The notes under the pieces: generated by a model
The model's database searches: none
What the model was told of the DNA's origin: nothing
What the model saw: the letters and a program-made list of their open reading frames with translations, nothing else
Shown: one piece after another, positions 9,308-18,160 of the stretch
Position numbering within the stretch: position 1 is the first letter of the stretch
How the letters are laid out: each line of letters starts with the position of its first letter
Made by a program: the position numbers and the translations under genes
Assembly: GCF_016583745.1 (NCBI RefSeq)
Contig: NZ_NRRQ01000017.1
Span: 51,391 to 115,390 of the forward strand
Origin: Chromatium okenii
GTDB taxonomy: Bacteria > Pseudomonadota > Gammaproteobacteria > Chromatiales > Chromatiaceae
DNA: 64,000 nt
Direction of reading: 5' to 3'

Positions 9308-11061
9308 TATTCAGCCATCCACAGTTTTAAGACCTGCGCCACCCGTTTGGGGTCTTCGTGTACCAGTTCCCGAATGGCATCTAAATCCATTTGTTGCTGT
9401 TCCACTTCTTTCGTGGTCGCCAACGCCAACTTCGCCCCGGTCAGTTCAGTTTTCTTCTCGCTGCCATCAGTTAATGCCGCCATCGCTGCTCCTTCTTCAC
9501 TCAGCGCCAAAATCTCTTCTTCAGTCATGTTGTCATCAAGTTCACGTCCATCTGCCAAGGCTTGGGCGCGGGCAGCGGCGAGACGTTCATCACGTTCATC
9601 ATCAGGTCCGGTCAACTGCGCGACCGGTTCGGGTGCAGGTGGTTTTGGCAACAGTTGCCGCAGTGCGGGGCGGACGACGGTCAACAGCACCAGCAACGCC
9701 AGAATCATGCCGCCCACGACCTTGACCAGCTCCAAAAACCAAGGCTCTGACCAAAACGGCGTGGCATCTTCGGTCAGCGTATCGGGCACGAAGGAGGCAG
9801 AACTGACGCTGAGTTGATCGCCGCGTTTGTCACTAAAACCAATCGCGCCGCGCACCAGCGCCCGAATGCTTTCGAGTTCCGCCTCGGTACGCGCCACCCG
9901 CACCACTTCACCTTGCGCGTTGGTTTGATCTTGAAAATCAACGACGACGGCGGTGGATAACCGGCGGATGCCGCCCGGCGTTTCCTGAATGTGCGAGACG
10001 CTGCGATCCACTTCATAGTTGCGCGTCATCTGCTGGCTGCGACTGCTGGGCGGTTGCGGATTGGCGCCAGCTTGTTGTTGATTGCCGACTGCGCCGCCAG
10101 CGGGCGGTTGATTGGTCAACGCGCCGGGAATGCCACCAATTGCAGCTTCAGCGCCGGTTTTTTCTTCTTCATTACTTTGTTCAGAACGGATCGCAGTGCG
10201 GTCGGGATCAAAGGTTTCTTGCGTCCGCTCTACTCGCGCAAAATCCAGTTCTGCTGCGACCTGCACCCGCACCCGATTCCGCCCCACGATGGGCGTCAAC
10301 AGCGCCTGCACCCGCTCCACAAAACCGGATTCGACGCGATGGGTATAGTTTAGATGGTCAAGTGACAACCCCGCGTTTTTGTCCTCTTTGCCATCGGAAG
10401 TGAGCAAGCGCCCGGTTTGATCGACCACCGTCACCCGCGTGGGCAGCAATTCCGGCACGCTTGACGACACCAGATGCACGATGGCACCGACCTGCGCCTC
10501 GGTGAGTTCTTGGTTGTTGCGCAAATGTACGACGACCGATGCGGTGGGCGGAGTGCGGTCACGAACAAAGACCGAGCGCTCGGCTTGCGCCAAATGCACC
10601 CGGGCGTGTTCCACCGGTTCCAACGCCGCCACTGATCGCGCCAGCTCGCCTTCCAAAGCACGTTGATGACGCGCCCCTTCAATCAGCCGACTGCTGCCAA
10701 AGCCAGAAGTTTCTTGCAGCAATTCAAAGCCGGTATCGGTCGTTTTTGGCAAGCCTTGCCCCGCCAGCAACAAGCGCGTTTCCGCGATTTTGGCTTCGGG
10801 AATTTCAATGCGCCCGGTGGCGGAATCGACTTGATAAGGCACTTTCATTGCCGTGAGTGCCTGCATCACCTCTGCGGCTTGCGCCCCTTCAATCTGCGCA
10901 AACAGCGGCGCATACGTCGGGCGCAGTGCCCAATACAAAATCGCGCCCGTGACGACCAGCCCGCCCGCCAAAATGCTGATGAGCGCAATCTGACGTCCAA
11001 CCGGCAATTCGTTGAAATTGCTCATGCTGGTGGAAAGCGCGGTGGACAATGACGAGGACAT
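9307..11061 (-). CDS. fliF: Flagellar MS-ring protein FliF
   Basis: FliF builds the inner-membrane MS ring, the assembly base of the flagellum. The 584-residue protein has a first membrane helix at about 24-46, a YscJ/FliF periplasmic ring domain including LLAGQGLPKTTDTGFELL, a Gly/Pro/Gln-rich low-complexity insert at about 300-345, a second membrane helix at about 437-465, and a cytoplasmic tail ending in KRVAQVLKLWMAE that binds FliG. It is 39 bases downstream of fliE and coupled to fliG. Confidence 0.97.
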   Translation of the reverse strand: MSSSLSTALSTSMSNFNELPVGRQIALISILAGGLVVTGAILYWALRPTYAPLFAQIEGAQAAEVMQALTAMKVPYQVDSATGRIEIPEAKIAETRLLLAGQGLPKTTDTGFELLQETSGFGSSRLIEGARHQRALEGELARSVAALEPVEHARVHLAQAERSVFVRDRTPPTASVVVHLRNNQELTEAQVGAIVHLVSSSVPELLPTRVTVVDQTGRLLTSDGKEDKNAGLSLDHLNYTHRVESGFVERVQALLTPIVGRNRVRVQVAAELDFARVERTQETFDPDRTAIRSEQSNEEEKTGAEAAIGGIPGALTNQPPAGGAVGNQQQAGANPQPPSSRSQQMTRNYEVDRSVSHIQETPGGIRRLSTAVVVDFQDQTNAQGEVVRVARTEAELESIRALVRGAIGFSDKRGDQLSVSSASFVPDTLTEDATPFWSEPWFLELVKVVGGMILALLVLLTVVRPALRQLLPKPPAPEPVAQLTGPDDERDERLAAARAQALADGRELDDNMTEEEILALSEEGAAMAALTDGSEKKTELTGAKLALATTKEVEQQQMDLDAIRELVHEDPKRVAQVLKLWMAE

Positions 11062-11100
11062 GGCAGGGTGTTCCGATTAACGGGAAAGGGCGATCAGGAT

Positions 11101-11442
11101 TCAGACCTGCATACTCATCACTTCTTGATATGCCGTGAGCAGGCGATTGCGCACCTGCGTGATGGCTTCAAACGCAATGCTGGAGCGATTCATCGCCAGC
11201 ATCACTTGCGGCAGGCTCACTTGGTCATCGCCGAGTTCAAATTGGGTTTGCAAGGTGTTGGCTTGCTGCTGTTCGGTATTGACCGAGCGCACGGCGTCTT
11301 TCAACTTGGCGGCAAAATCGTCTCCCGCCGAGAATTGACTTAATGCGCCAAGCGCCGCAGTGGGCGACGTCTCGCTGCTTTCAGAAGTTTGGAGGCGGCT
11401 GATTTGCGGTGACAACACCGTGTTGAGACTGAGTGAATTCAT
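11101..11442 (-). CDS. fliE: Flagellar hook-basal body protein FliE
   Basis: FliE joins the MS ring to the rod and is the first exported rod component. The 113-residue protein ends with the family C-terminus: LPQVMLAMNRSSIAFEAITQ, followed by VRNRLLTAYQEVMSMQV. I chose the ATG at 11442, which has a GGAG ribosome site seven to ten bases upstream. A longer frame to 11526 would extend across the sigma-54 promoter and has no family similarity. It is the first gene of the fliEFGHIJKL operon. Confidence 0.93.
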   Translation of the reverse strand: MNSLSLNTVLSPQISRLQTSESSETSPTAALGALSQFSAGDDFAAKLKDAVRSVNTEQQQANTLQTQFELGDDQVSLPQVMLAMNRSSIAFEAITQVRNRLLTAYQEVMSMQV

Positions 11443-11521
11443 GTGTTTCTCCGGCGCAGGACATGAGGGGCGAGGCGGCGCGTCAAATAAGCGCCCGGCG
11501 ACATACCGTTGCTTCCGGCAG

Positions 11522-11537
11522 TGCAAAATCAGTGCCG
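11522..11537 (-). promoter_or_regulatory. Sigma-54 promoter of the fliE operon
   Basis: On the minus strand the sequence reads CGGCACTGATTTTGCA. It has the GG of the -24 element and the GC of the -12 element at canonical spacing (GGCAC-N5-TTGCA against the consensus TGGCAC-N5-TTGCA). It lies about 80 bases upstream of the fliE start. A FleQ-type activator gene is adjacent, as expected for class II flagellar promoters. Confidence 0.85.
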
Positions 11538-11545
11538 CTGTAATG

Positions 11546-11602
11546 AGTTGTCAGTTGTCGGTGACACCGACGTTTTTTACTGACAACCGCCAACTGACAA
11601 CT
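11546..11602. repeat. Heptad-rich inverted repeat (TGTCAGT/ACTGACA), copy 1
   Basis: A 12-base perfect inverted repeat, AGTTGTCAGTTG at 11546-11557 and CAACTGACAACT at 11591-11602, encloses further GACAAC-type heptads. The same heptad vocabulary recurs at 14033-14055 and 29574-29625, all between genes. This copy lies directly upstream of the fliE sigma-54 promoter. Its function is unknown. Confidence 0.75.
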
Positions 11603-11782
11603 GCCAACTGTGTTGCCTAACACCGTTAAAACTGGGTTATTGAGCGCGGTGCCGGTGGCGGCGTCAAACAGATGGCGGCAGCAACAGTGCTGCTAATCAG
11701 TTGTTTTATTTGATGCTTTGTGGCGTGAGTGGCGATGGTGCGGTGGCAGTGACGAGATGTTGACGCTGGCGCGGCACCTGCG

Positions 11783-13138
11783 CTAGACGGAAAAGTCGTC
11801 AGCAGTATCAACGCCATCGCGGTCAAGACCGAATTTGCGCATCCGTTCCACCAGCGTGGTGCGCCGCACTCCTAAACGACGGGCAGCGCGGGCGACGACC
11901 TGCCCGTGTTGTTCCAAGGCGGTGATAATCATATTGCGTTCTAAATCATTGAGATATTCGCGCATCTCGACGCCTTCGGGAGGCAATAACGGGGTGAGTT
12001 GAGCGGGGGGATGTGGGCGCAATTCCTGAACATGCGTCAGGGGCAGCAGTGCGAGTTGGGGCGGGCGAAACCGCGTGGGCAATTGCGCCAAATCCACCAG
12101 CAAGTTGGGATACATAATTGCCAACTGTTCCAACAAGTTAGCGAGTTCGCGGATGTTGCCGGGCCAGGGAAGGGTTTCGAGATGGGCGAGGACGGCGAGA
12201 CTGAGATGCGCGGGCTGGACGCCCTGTTCGCGCAGCCGCGTTTCCAAGGTGTTAATCAACAGCGGAATATCGCTTTGGCGCTCGCGCAGCGAGGGCAGTT
12301 CAATCGGGAACACGTTGAGACGAAAGAATAAATCTTGGCGGAAGCTGCCGCAGGTGACGGCGGCTTCTAAATCGCGGTGGGTGGCAGAAATGATGCGGGC
12401 GTTGGTTTGCAGTGATTTATTAGAGCCAATCCGTTCAAACGTCCGTTCTTGCAACACGCGCAACAGCTTGACCTGCATCGGCAGCGGCATGTCGCCGATT
12501 TCATCGAGAAAGAGCACGCCATCTTCGGCGAGTTCAAAGCGACCGGCGCGGGCGGTGAACGCGCCGGTAAATGCGCCCTTTTCGTGCCCAAACAGTTCAC
12601 TTTCCAGCAAATCCGGTGGAATTGCGCCGCAGTTGACGGCGACGAAGGGTTTATTTTGTCGATTGGAGGCGGCGTGAATGGCGCGGGCGACGACCTCTTT
12701 GCCGGAGCCGGTTTCGCCGAGAATGAGCACGGTGGCGTCGGTTTTGGCGACCTGTTCGATCAGCCGTTTAACCAGCAGCATCGTGGGATGCTGTCCGACG
12801 AGTTCCATATCGGCGGGGGCGGCGGTGAGTTCACAGTGCAGCCAGTGCAGGATTTGCATGACCTGCCCGGGAATGAGCGGCGTCTCAATTTGCACGACGG
12901 TAGATGGCAGGGCGTAGGGCGCAACGTCGCTCAGTTGGCAAATCACGGGGAGCGTGGTGCTGAGAGTCGCAAACCAGTTTTTGAGGGCAGCGGCGGGAGC
13001 GCACAGCCACAGTGCTTGCAGCTCGGCGGGCGGAGCGGTGGGCAACTGCGCCAGCTCACAGACGCTGCACCCGAGAAATTCCAAAATATGGCGCGTCGCG
13101 GTGCCTGCATGTGCATGATTGAAAAGACCAATGTGCAT
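11783..13138 (-). CDS. fleQ: Sigma-54-dependent flagellar master regulator FleQ
   Basis: FleQ-type activators switch on sigma-54 flagellar promoters, and in Pseudomonas they bind c-di-GMP. The 451-residue protein has a degenerate receiver-like N-terminal domain lacking the Asp phosphoacceptor context (about 1-110). The AAA+ domain follows, with Walker A GETGSGKE at about 141-148, the sigma-54 contact loop GAFTGA and Walker [10 protein letters not shown]. The C-terminal Fis-like helix-turn-helix contains [19 protein letters not shown] chose the ATG at 13138; an in-frame GTG lies three codons upstream. The next gene downstream is fliE, with a sigma-54 promoter. Assignment to FleQ rather than another NtrC-family regulator rests on the N-terminal domain type and the context. 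Confidence 0.85.
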   Translation of the reverse strand: MHIGLFNHAHAGTATRHILEFLGCSVCELAQLPTAPPAELQALWLCAPAAALKNWFATLSTTLPVICQLSDVAPYALPSTVVQIETPLIPGQVMQILHWLHCELTAAPADMELVGQHPTMLLVKRLIEQVAKTDATVLILGETGSGKEVVARAIHAASNRQNKPFVAVNCGAIPPDLLESELFGHEKGAFTGAFTARAGRFELAEDGVLFLDEIGDMPLPMQVKLLRVLQERTFERIGSNKSLQTNARIISATHRDLEAAVTCGSFRQDLFFRLNVFPIELPSLRERQSDIPLLINTLETRLREQGVQPAHLSLAVLAHLETLPWPGNIRELANLLEQLAIMYPNLLVDLAQLPTRFRPPQLALLPLTHVQELRPHPPAQLTPLLPPEGVEMREYLNDLERNMIITALEQHGQVVARAARRLGVRRTTLVERMRKFGLDRDGVDTADDFSV

Positions 13139-13189
13139 CACCGCCACCCATCCCCTGTACCCGGCATCTTGATGATTGTGCCGTGTTGT

Positions 13190-13762
13190 TTATAGAGCGT
13201 TATTGAACTGGGCTGGAGTGGCGGAGGTGACACATGACGCCTCATCAGTCGCTTCAGGTCCATGTAAGCGCCGCCGTGCGACTTCACGCCGATGTAGACG
13301 AAATACCCAGCGCCGTAACACTTCACCCAGTCCGTAATCTGGAGAATGCCAACGCGCTCCGCAACGTGCGCCCTGCTGCTGAAAACCGTCGATTTCTAAC
13401 ACCAACGGCTGCGCGAGCCAGTGACAGGGATAAATGGCGAGGCGGGTACAGTCGCTCGGCAGCAGTGCGGCAGGGAACACAATGCCCTCGCTACTGAGGA
13501 ATAACGGCACACAAGGCGGAAGTTGATTGACTAACAGCGTCGTGACTAAATCCATCAATAAATCAAGTTTAAGCTCTAACCGTACCAGTTCTGGCGGCGC
13601 AGGATCATCCGCCCCTCGCGTGGGTTCGGTTTCCAAAACGGCGATGGCATCAAGCAACCGCACGGCGACATCGGGCGTGGTTGGTGGACGGTCGCTCGCT
13701 GCAAGCGGTAATTCCAACGTGACAATCAACCCATCGCCAAGGATATTGTGCCAATCCTGCAT
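13190..13762 (-). CDS. PilZ-like protein upstream of fleQ
   Basis: This 190-residue protein sits 51 bases upstream of fleQ on the same strand. It has a helical stretch at about residues 58-80 (LVRLELKLDLLMDLVTTLL) like the helix that precedes PilZ domains in some gammaproteobacterial flagellar-locus proteins. A beta-rich C-terminal half (about 85-165) has the layout of an atypical PilZ fold. I do not see the canonical RxxxR and D/NxSxxG c-di-GMP motifs clearly, so c-di-GMP binding is not supported directly. The last 30 residues are Arg/Ala-rich and probably disordered. Its position beside a regulator that responds to c-di-GMP in other species suggests a flagellar-control role, but this is inference. 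Confidence 0.5.
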   Translation of the reverse strand: MQDWHNILGDGLIVTLELPLAASDRPPTTPDVAVRLLDAIAVLETEPTRGADDPAPPELVRLELKLDLLMDLVTTLLVNQLPPCVPLFLSSEGIVFPAALLPSDCTRLAIYPCHWLAQPLVLEIDGFQQQGARCGARWHSPDYGLGEVLRRWVFRLHRREVARRRLHGPEATDEASCVTSATPAQFNNAL

Positions 13763-14191
13763 TGTGAATAGCCTTATTTAAGTGAATTAAATACGATGAC
13801 GACGCGCTCAGTTGGATGTTATTTCATTGCTAACGGTGCGCCAGTTGCACAAACTCAATAACGGAAATGAACAATTGTTATCGTTATTCATAATAGTTGT
13901 AATAACACTTTTAATACGAAAAAGTGCGTTGTTATCACGAGCGGATTACAATTCAAAAACTGTACTTCTTATGCGTATAACCGCTGCTATTAAAGCCCAG
14001 TTGTTTACTATCAATTGACAGCTCACGTTCGACTGACAACTGACAACTGACAACTCAAAAAAACTGCCCCGTTGCGCTTTCGCAACAACTCGCACGGCAT
14101 CCCAGCGCCGCCAGCGTGGCTAAAGTGTACGCGATGTTGGGCAAATGTGAGCTGCCGCACATTTTCGCAAGCAACAACACACAGCGTCTAT
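13763..14191. other. 429-base intergenic region with no convincing gene
   Basis: The stretch between the PilZ-like gene and the chemoreceptor is AT-rich from about 13770 to 14000 and carries the heptad repeat at 14033-14055. A plus-strand frame at 13812-14018 has no ribosome site and no recognisable product. Short inverted repeats such as CAACAACTCG/CGTTGCGC near 14070 are weak. The AT-rich left part probably holds the promoter for the minus-strand PilZ-like gene and fleQ, but I cannot place its elements with confidence. Confidence 0.5.
14033..14055. repeat. Tandem GACAACT heptads, copy 2
   Basis: Three consecutive copies of the heptad GACAACT lie between the chemoreceptor stop and the PilZ-like gene start. 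A looser inverted partner (ATTGACAGCT) lies just upstream at about 14015. This is the same vocabulary as the inverted repeats at 11546-11602 and 29574-29625. Confidence 0.75.
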
Positions 14192-15841
14192 TTAACGCAA
14201 CAAACGGAATTGCCCCACTAACTGTTGTAATTCAGTTGCCAAACTCGTCAATTGTTGGGCTGCCGCCGCCGAAACCTGCGCATTGGTAGCACTTTGCTGT
14301 ACTACCACCGCGATTTGTTGCAATGCCCGACTGATGCTGCGCGTTTCGGCGGTTTGTTCCTCAGCCGTCTGCGCAATACACTGTACCTGCGTACTCACAA
14401 CGTCGATTTGGCGCAACAACGTTTGTAGTATATCACTTGACTGTTGCGCTTCAGCAACGTAGCGATCCACTTCACACACATCTTCTTGCCGCGCCGCCAC
14501 CGCCAGCCGCGTCTCTTGTTGAATCGTAGCAACAGTTTGCGCAATATCGTGTGTCGCGTGCGTCGTCTGATCCGCCAGCGCCCGCACTTCATCCGCCACC
14601 ACCGCAAACCCGCGCCCATGCGACCCCGCCCGCGCCGCTTCAATCGCAGCATTCAACGCTAATAAATTGGTTTGTCGCGCAATTTTTTCAATTGTTTCAA
14701 CGATGTTCCCGATTTGCTCCGAATGCTGCCCCAGCCCCAACAACGTCACCGCTGTTTCCCTAGTTCGTGCGCCCAAATGCGTCATCGCCTGAAGAATATG
14801 TGCCGCGCTGGCAGTTCCCGCTGCCCCTGCCGTCGTCGCTTGTTGCGCATCATGTGCCGCCTGCACACAATGATTTGCAATCTCCGAAGCAGTAAAACTC
14901 ATTGTTTTACTGGCAGTTGCGACCTGCGTCAGTTGCTGCGCTACCATGTCAGCTCCGCCGGCAATCTGAGAAGCAGTGGTTGACATCTGCGCGGCTGCCG
15001 TCGTTAATTGAGCGGCGGAATCTTTCACATTGCTCATAATGCCATGTAATTGCTTACTCATACGATTGAGATCACGCGCCAATTGCCCCAATTCATCATT
15101 CGCTGCGTAATCAATTTGAAAGTCAAGATGCCCTTGCGCAAATTCATTAACATTGTGAGCCAAATATCGCGTGATACGCCGAATTGAACGAATCACCATG
15201 ATTGCAAGCAGCGTTCCTAAACTAAATACTCCTACTGCAATTAACACACAATCACGCAATACAACGTACAATGCCTCTTGAATACCAGCTAACGACAAAT
15301 CAGCGCCAATGACATATTCCGTGCCATCACTTGCGCGAGCGGGAACAAAGACCGAGCGAAATTCGCCCCACTCATCATGATATTGATCGTGTTGCAGGCG
15401 GCGCGTATCCAATGCAGAATGCAATCCGGCGCTGGCGTCATCATAGGGATCAAACAGCACATTTAATTCACCACGTGCAAGTTCTTCAGCGGTGTAGCTT
15501 GATAGGGTAAATTGCACCACATCATCACGCTTAATCACAGTATAGAGATAATCTAATTGCGCCACAGTCGCAAACTGTGATAAACGATCCAACAACGTTC
15601 GATAATGCTGGGATGAAATTGTCTCGGGATGAGCAAGCAAAGTATGAAAATCATCACTGAGCAAACGAACACTTTCGGCAGCAACAAATAAGCGATCATC
15701 AATCTCACGCAGTACCGTCTGCCGTTGATGCTCATAAATATAAATGGTAAAAGCAGTAGTGGTGATTGCATTCATCACCATCATTGCCAACATCAACTGC
15801 GTTGATAAAGTCATTCGGATTCGAGTTTGAGGGTGTGTCAT
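14192..15841 (-). CDS. Methyl-accepting chemotaxis protein with periplasmic sensor
   Basis: This transmembrane chemoreceptor has 549 residues. Membrane helix 1 is at about 11-31, with a periplasmic sensor of about 160 residues, helix 2 at about 193-215, and a HAMP domain including [32 protein letters not shown]. The signalling hairpin has the conserved tip [20 protein letters not shown], then [15 protein letters not shown]. No C-terminal CheR-binding pentapeptide is visible. It stands alone, divergent from the ter cluster, and is far from the che operon. The ligand cannot be predicted; the periplasmic domain resembles single-Cache or four-helix types only loosely. Confidence 0.93.
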   Translation of the reverse strand: MTHPQTRIRMTLSTQLMLAMMVMNAITTTAFTIYIYEHQRQTVLREIDDRLFVAAESVRLLSDDFHTLLAHPETISSQHYRTLLDRLSQFATVAQLDYLYTVIKRDDVVQFTLSSYTAEELARGELNVLFDPYDDASAGLHSALDTRRLQHDQYHDEWGEFRSVFVPARASDGTEYVIGADLSLAGIQEALYVVLRDCVLIAVGVFSLGTLLAIMVIRSIRRITRYLAHNVNEFAQGHLDFQIDYAANDELGQLARDLNRMSKQLHGIMSNVKDSAAQLTTAAAQMSTTASQIAGGADMVAQQLTQVATASKTMSFTASEIANHCVQAAHDAQQATTAGAAGTASAAHILQAMTHLGARTRETAVTLLGLGQHSEQIGNIVETIEKIARQTNLLALNAAIEAARAGSHGRGFAVVADEVRALADQTTHATHDIAQTVATIQQETRLAVAARQEDVCEVDRYVAEAQQSSDILQTLLRQIDVVSTQVQCIAQTAEEQTAETRSISRALQQIAVVVQQSATNAQVSAAAAQQLTSLATELQQLVGQFRLLR

Positions 15842-15925
15842 CTCATTATTCCATCGCTATAGTACATATGACTGACTCAAAGCTGTCATGGTAAGGTAGC
15901 ACTTAATACACCACACGACATAGGA

Positions 15926-15953
15926 TTGAAAACTCCAGCAGGTCTGTTAAACT
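15926..15953 (+). promoter_or_regulatory. Possible sigma-70 promoter for the ter cluster
   Basis: TTGAAA at 15926-15931 and TAAACT at 15948-15953 are separated by 16 bases, about 120 bases ahead of the first terD ATG. The match to consensus is moderate and no operator is visible. Confidence 0.35.
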
Positions 15954-16071
15954 CAGCACAACAGTAAAATTTTATCGGTTCTCGCCGTCAGGTCAAACAA
16001 CCGATTAGCGCGATGACTATTCTACCCTTGTTTTTTGCGTTCGTTATTATTACCCATCTGAGGATCAAACT

Positions 16072-16650
16072 ATGGCAATCAGTTTACAAAAAGGCGGTAA
16101 CGTCAGTTTAACCAAGACCGATCCGGGTCTGATTAACGCTCTTATTGGACTTGGTTGGGATGCGCGTTCCACTGATGGCGCAGCTTTCGATCTTGATACC
16201 AGTGTATTTTTGGTTGGCGACAGCGGTAAAGTGCTTTCTGATGCGCATTTTATTTTTTACAACCAAAAAACCTCACCCGATGGCGCAGTGATTCATTCCG
16301 GTGATAATCTTACCGGAACTGGTGACGGTGATGATGAAACCGTTTCGATTAACTTGCCAGGAGTTGATGCCGCTATTCAACGCATTGTATTCGCGGTCAC
16401 GATTCATGAAGCGGAAACGCGCAATCAAAATTTTGGCATGGTGCGCAACGCCTTTATGCGTGTTTTGAATAAAGACAGCAGCACCGAATTAGCGCGGTTT
16501 GATTTATCTGAAGATTATTCAACTGAGACAGCGATGGTCTTTGGTGAAGTGTATCGCAACGGTGGCGAATGGAAATTCAAAGCGGTTGGACAAGGATTTG
16601 CAGGTGGTTTGGGCGCTTTGGCGCGAGATCATGGAGTGAGCATCGGCTAA
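16072..16650 (+). CDS. terD: TerD-family stress protein
   Basis: TerD-domain proteins bind calcium and take part in tellurite, phage and oxidative stress responses. This 192-residue protein starts [15 protein letters not shown] and shows the family signature: DLDTSVFLV at about residues 45-53, then the acidic metal-binding loop [16 protein letters not shown], and a C-terminal half with [21 protein letters not shown]. Length is typical. A GAGG ribosome site precedes the ATG. It heads the plus-strand stress cluster, 34 bases ahead of the AIM24-family gene. It closely resembles the TerD half of the fusion at 19314-20390, probably a paralogue. Confidence 0.95.
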   Translation: MAISLQKGGNVSLTKTDPGLINALIGLGWDARSTDGAAFDLDTSVFLVGDSGKVLSDAHFIFYNQKTSPDGAVIHSGDNLTGTGDGDDETVSINLPGVDAAIQRIVFAVTIHEAETRNQNFGMVRNAFMRVLNKDSSTELARFDLSEDYSTETAMVFGEVYRNGGEWKFKAVGQGFAGGLGALARDHGVSIG

Positions 16651-16684
16651 TCACCATGCGTGGAATGAGCGAGGTGTTTCCATT

Positions 16685-17386
16685 ATGCCAACTTTCACAG
16701 TCACGGGTGACATTGATCCCTTTTTACATGTGCATTTATGTAAAAATGAAAAGATTTTTTGTGAATCTGGGGCAATGGTGATGATGGAGGACACCTTGCA
16801 ATTAAAAGGCAAGATGCGGGGCGGTTTGGGACGAGCATTATTGCGCCGCATGGCAACTGAAGAATCGTTTTTTCAGCAAGAAATTGCAGCAACTACTGGT
16901 GACGGTGATTTCTTATTATCACCAGCATTGCCTGGATCAATTGAATTGCTGACCGTTAGCCCATCCTGCGCTTATACGCTTGCAGATGGAAGTTTTGTTG
17001 CCGCTGAATCATCAGTTACCTTAAACTCCCGTCTGAATTCATTAGGTGGAAGTTTCTTTGGTGGTACTGGTGGTTTTATCATTATGGAAGCACGCGGCAG
17101 CGGGCAATTAGCAGTGTCTGGATTTGGAGCAATTTTTACCCTAGATGTGCAGCCAGAACGCGACATTGTAATTGATAACCACCATGCAGTTGCGTGGTCA
17201 TCCCAGCTCCATTATGAGATTGGAATGCCACAAGCGGGAGGTGGTTTTTTAACCGGATTAGTTAATTCCGTCACTTCTGGCGAAGGGCTTGTTATTCGGT
17301 TTCGCGGACAGGGTAAGGTGGTGATTTGTTCACGCAATCGTGCATTATTTAATGCACAACATGCTAACGCAACTGCGTTAAGCTAA
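16685..17386 (+). CDS. AIM24 / TIGR00266-family protein
   Basis: The 233-residue protein has the beta-rich, Gly-rich pattern of the AIM24 family: FCESGAMVMMEDTLQLKGKMRGG near residues 27-49, then GGSFFGGTGGFIIMEARGSGQL around 120-141 and VIRFRGQGKVVICSRN near the C-terminus. The molecular function of this family in bacteria is not settled; its members often occur with TerD proteins. Here it lies between two terD genes with gaps of 34 and 26 bases, so it is almost certainly co-transcribed with them. Confidence 0.85.
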   Translation: MPTFTVTGDIDPFLHVHLCKNEKIFCESGAMVMMEDTLQLKGKMRGGLGRALLRRMATEESFFQQEIAATTGDGDFLLSPALPGSIELLTVSPSCAYTLADGSFVAAESSVTLNSRLNSLGGSFFGGTGGFIIMEARGSGQLAVSGFGAIFTLDVQPERDIVIDNHHAVAWSSQLHYEIGMPQAGGGFLTGLVNSVTSGEGLVIRFRGQGKVVICSRNRALFNAQHANATALS

Positions 17387-17412
17387 TACATACCATTATC
17401 GAGGAGTTCATT

Positions 17413-18003
17413 ATGGGAATCAGCCTAAGTAAAGGGCAAAAAATTTCCTTGACTAAAGAAGCCGGTGCCAGTTTAACCCGCATTATTATGGGGTTGGGCT
17501 GGGATGCAGTGAAAAGCAAGGGCGGCTTTTTAGGAGGAATTTTTGGTGGTGGCGGTGAAAGCATTGATCTTGATGCGTCCTGTTTAATGTTTGATGATGG
17601 CGGCAATTTAATAGATGTAGTTTGGTTTCGCCAATTGCACAGTAAAGACGGCAGCATTCAACATTCTGGCGATAATCGCACTGGAGAAGGCGAGGGTGAT
17701 GATGAGCAGATTCAGGTGAATCTCAATGCAGTTCCAGCAACAGTCAAGAACCTGATATTCACTGTAAATAACTTTACCGGGCAAAATTTTGCCAACGTAG
17801 AAAACGCTTATTGTCGTTTAGTGAATGCAGATAATAACAGCGAGATTGCGCGTTATAATCTGAGCTGCCAAGGTGAACATAGCGCGATGATTATGGCAAA
17901 AGTGTATCGTCATAATGGCGAGTGGAAGATGCACGCAATTGGTGATGTGGGTCATGGTCGTACTGCTGGGGAGTTATTGCCGCAACTTTCTCCATTGCTC
18001 TAA
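17413..18003 (+). CDS. TerD/TerZ-family protein with Gly-rich insert
   Basis: This 196-residue second TerD-domain protein starts MGISLSKGQKISLTKEAG. It differs from the first by an insertion GFLGGIFGGGGESI at about residues 37-50 before the DLDASCLMF strand. The metal-site loop HSGDNRTGEGEGDDEQI is intact. The C-terminus (GHGRTAGELLPQLSPLL) is longer than in the first TerD. It is the last gene before an intrinsic terminator. It resembles the TerZ/CABP subgroup more than TerE, but the subgroup call is tentative. Confidence 0.92.
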   Translation: MGISLSKGQKISLTKEAGASLTRIIMGLGWDAVKSKGGFLGGIFGGGGESIDLDASCLMFDDGGNLIDVVWFRQLHSKDGSIQHSGDNRTGEGEGDDEQIQVNLNAVPATVKNLIFTVNNFTGQNFANVENAYCRLVNADNNSEIARYNLSCQGEHSAMIMAKVYRHNGEWKMHAIGDVGHGRTAGELLPQLSPLL

Positions 18004-18054
18004 ATTGACAACTTGGTCATCAATTTTGGCTTGATGAATAAGCCAAATTTAATT

Positions 18055-18105
18055 AACCGAAGAGTTTCAACGCTTAATACTCAGTTTTGAAATTCTTCGG
18101 TTTTT
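18055..18105 (+). terminator. Intrinsic terminator after the terD-AIM24-terD unit
   Basis: A 16-base stem (AACCGAAGAGTTTCAA at 18055-18070 with TTGAAATTCTTCGGTT at 18087-18102, one G.U pair) is followed by a run of T. A smaller hairpin (TTTGGCTT/AAGCCAAA) sits just upstream at about 18025-18048. It separates the first three stress genes from the biosynthetic block that starts at 18161. Confidence 0.8.
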
Positions 18106-18160
18106 CCTCAGTTAAAACACCATTCTCTCGGTGCGTTATTAACATTTTGAGGCAGCGTAT

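Noticed and set aside
13812..14018. 68-codon plus-strand frame in the intergenic region before the chemoreceptor
   Set aside because: AT-rich, no ribosome site, no recognisable motif; more likely regulatory DNA.
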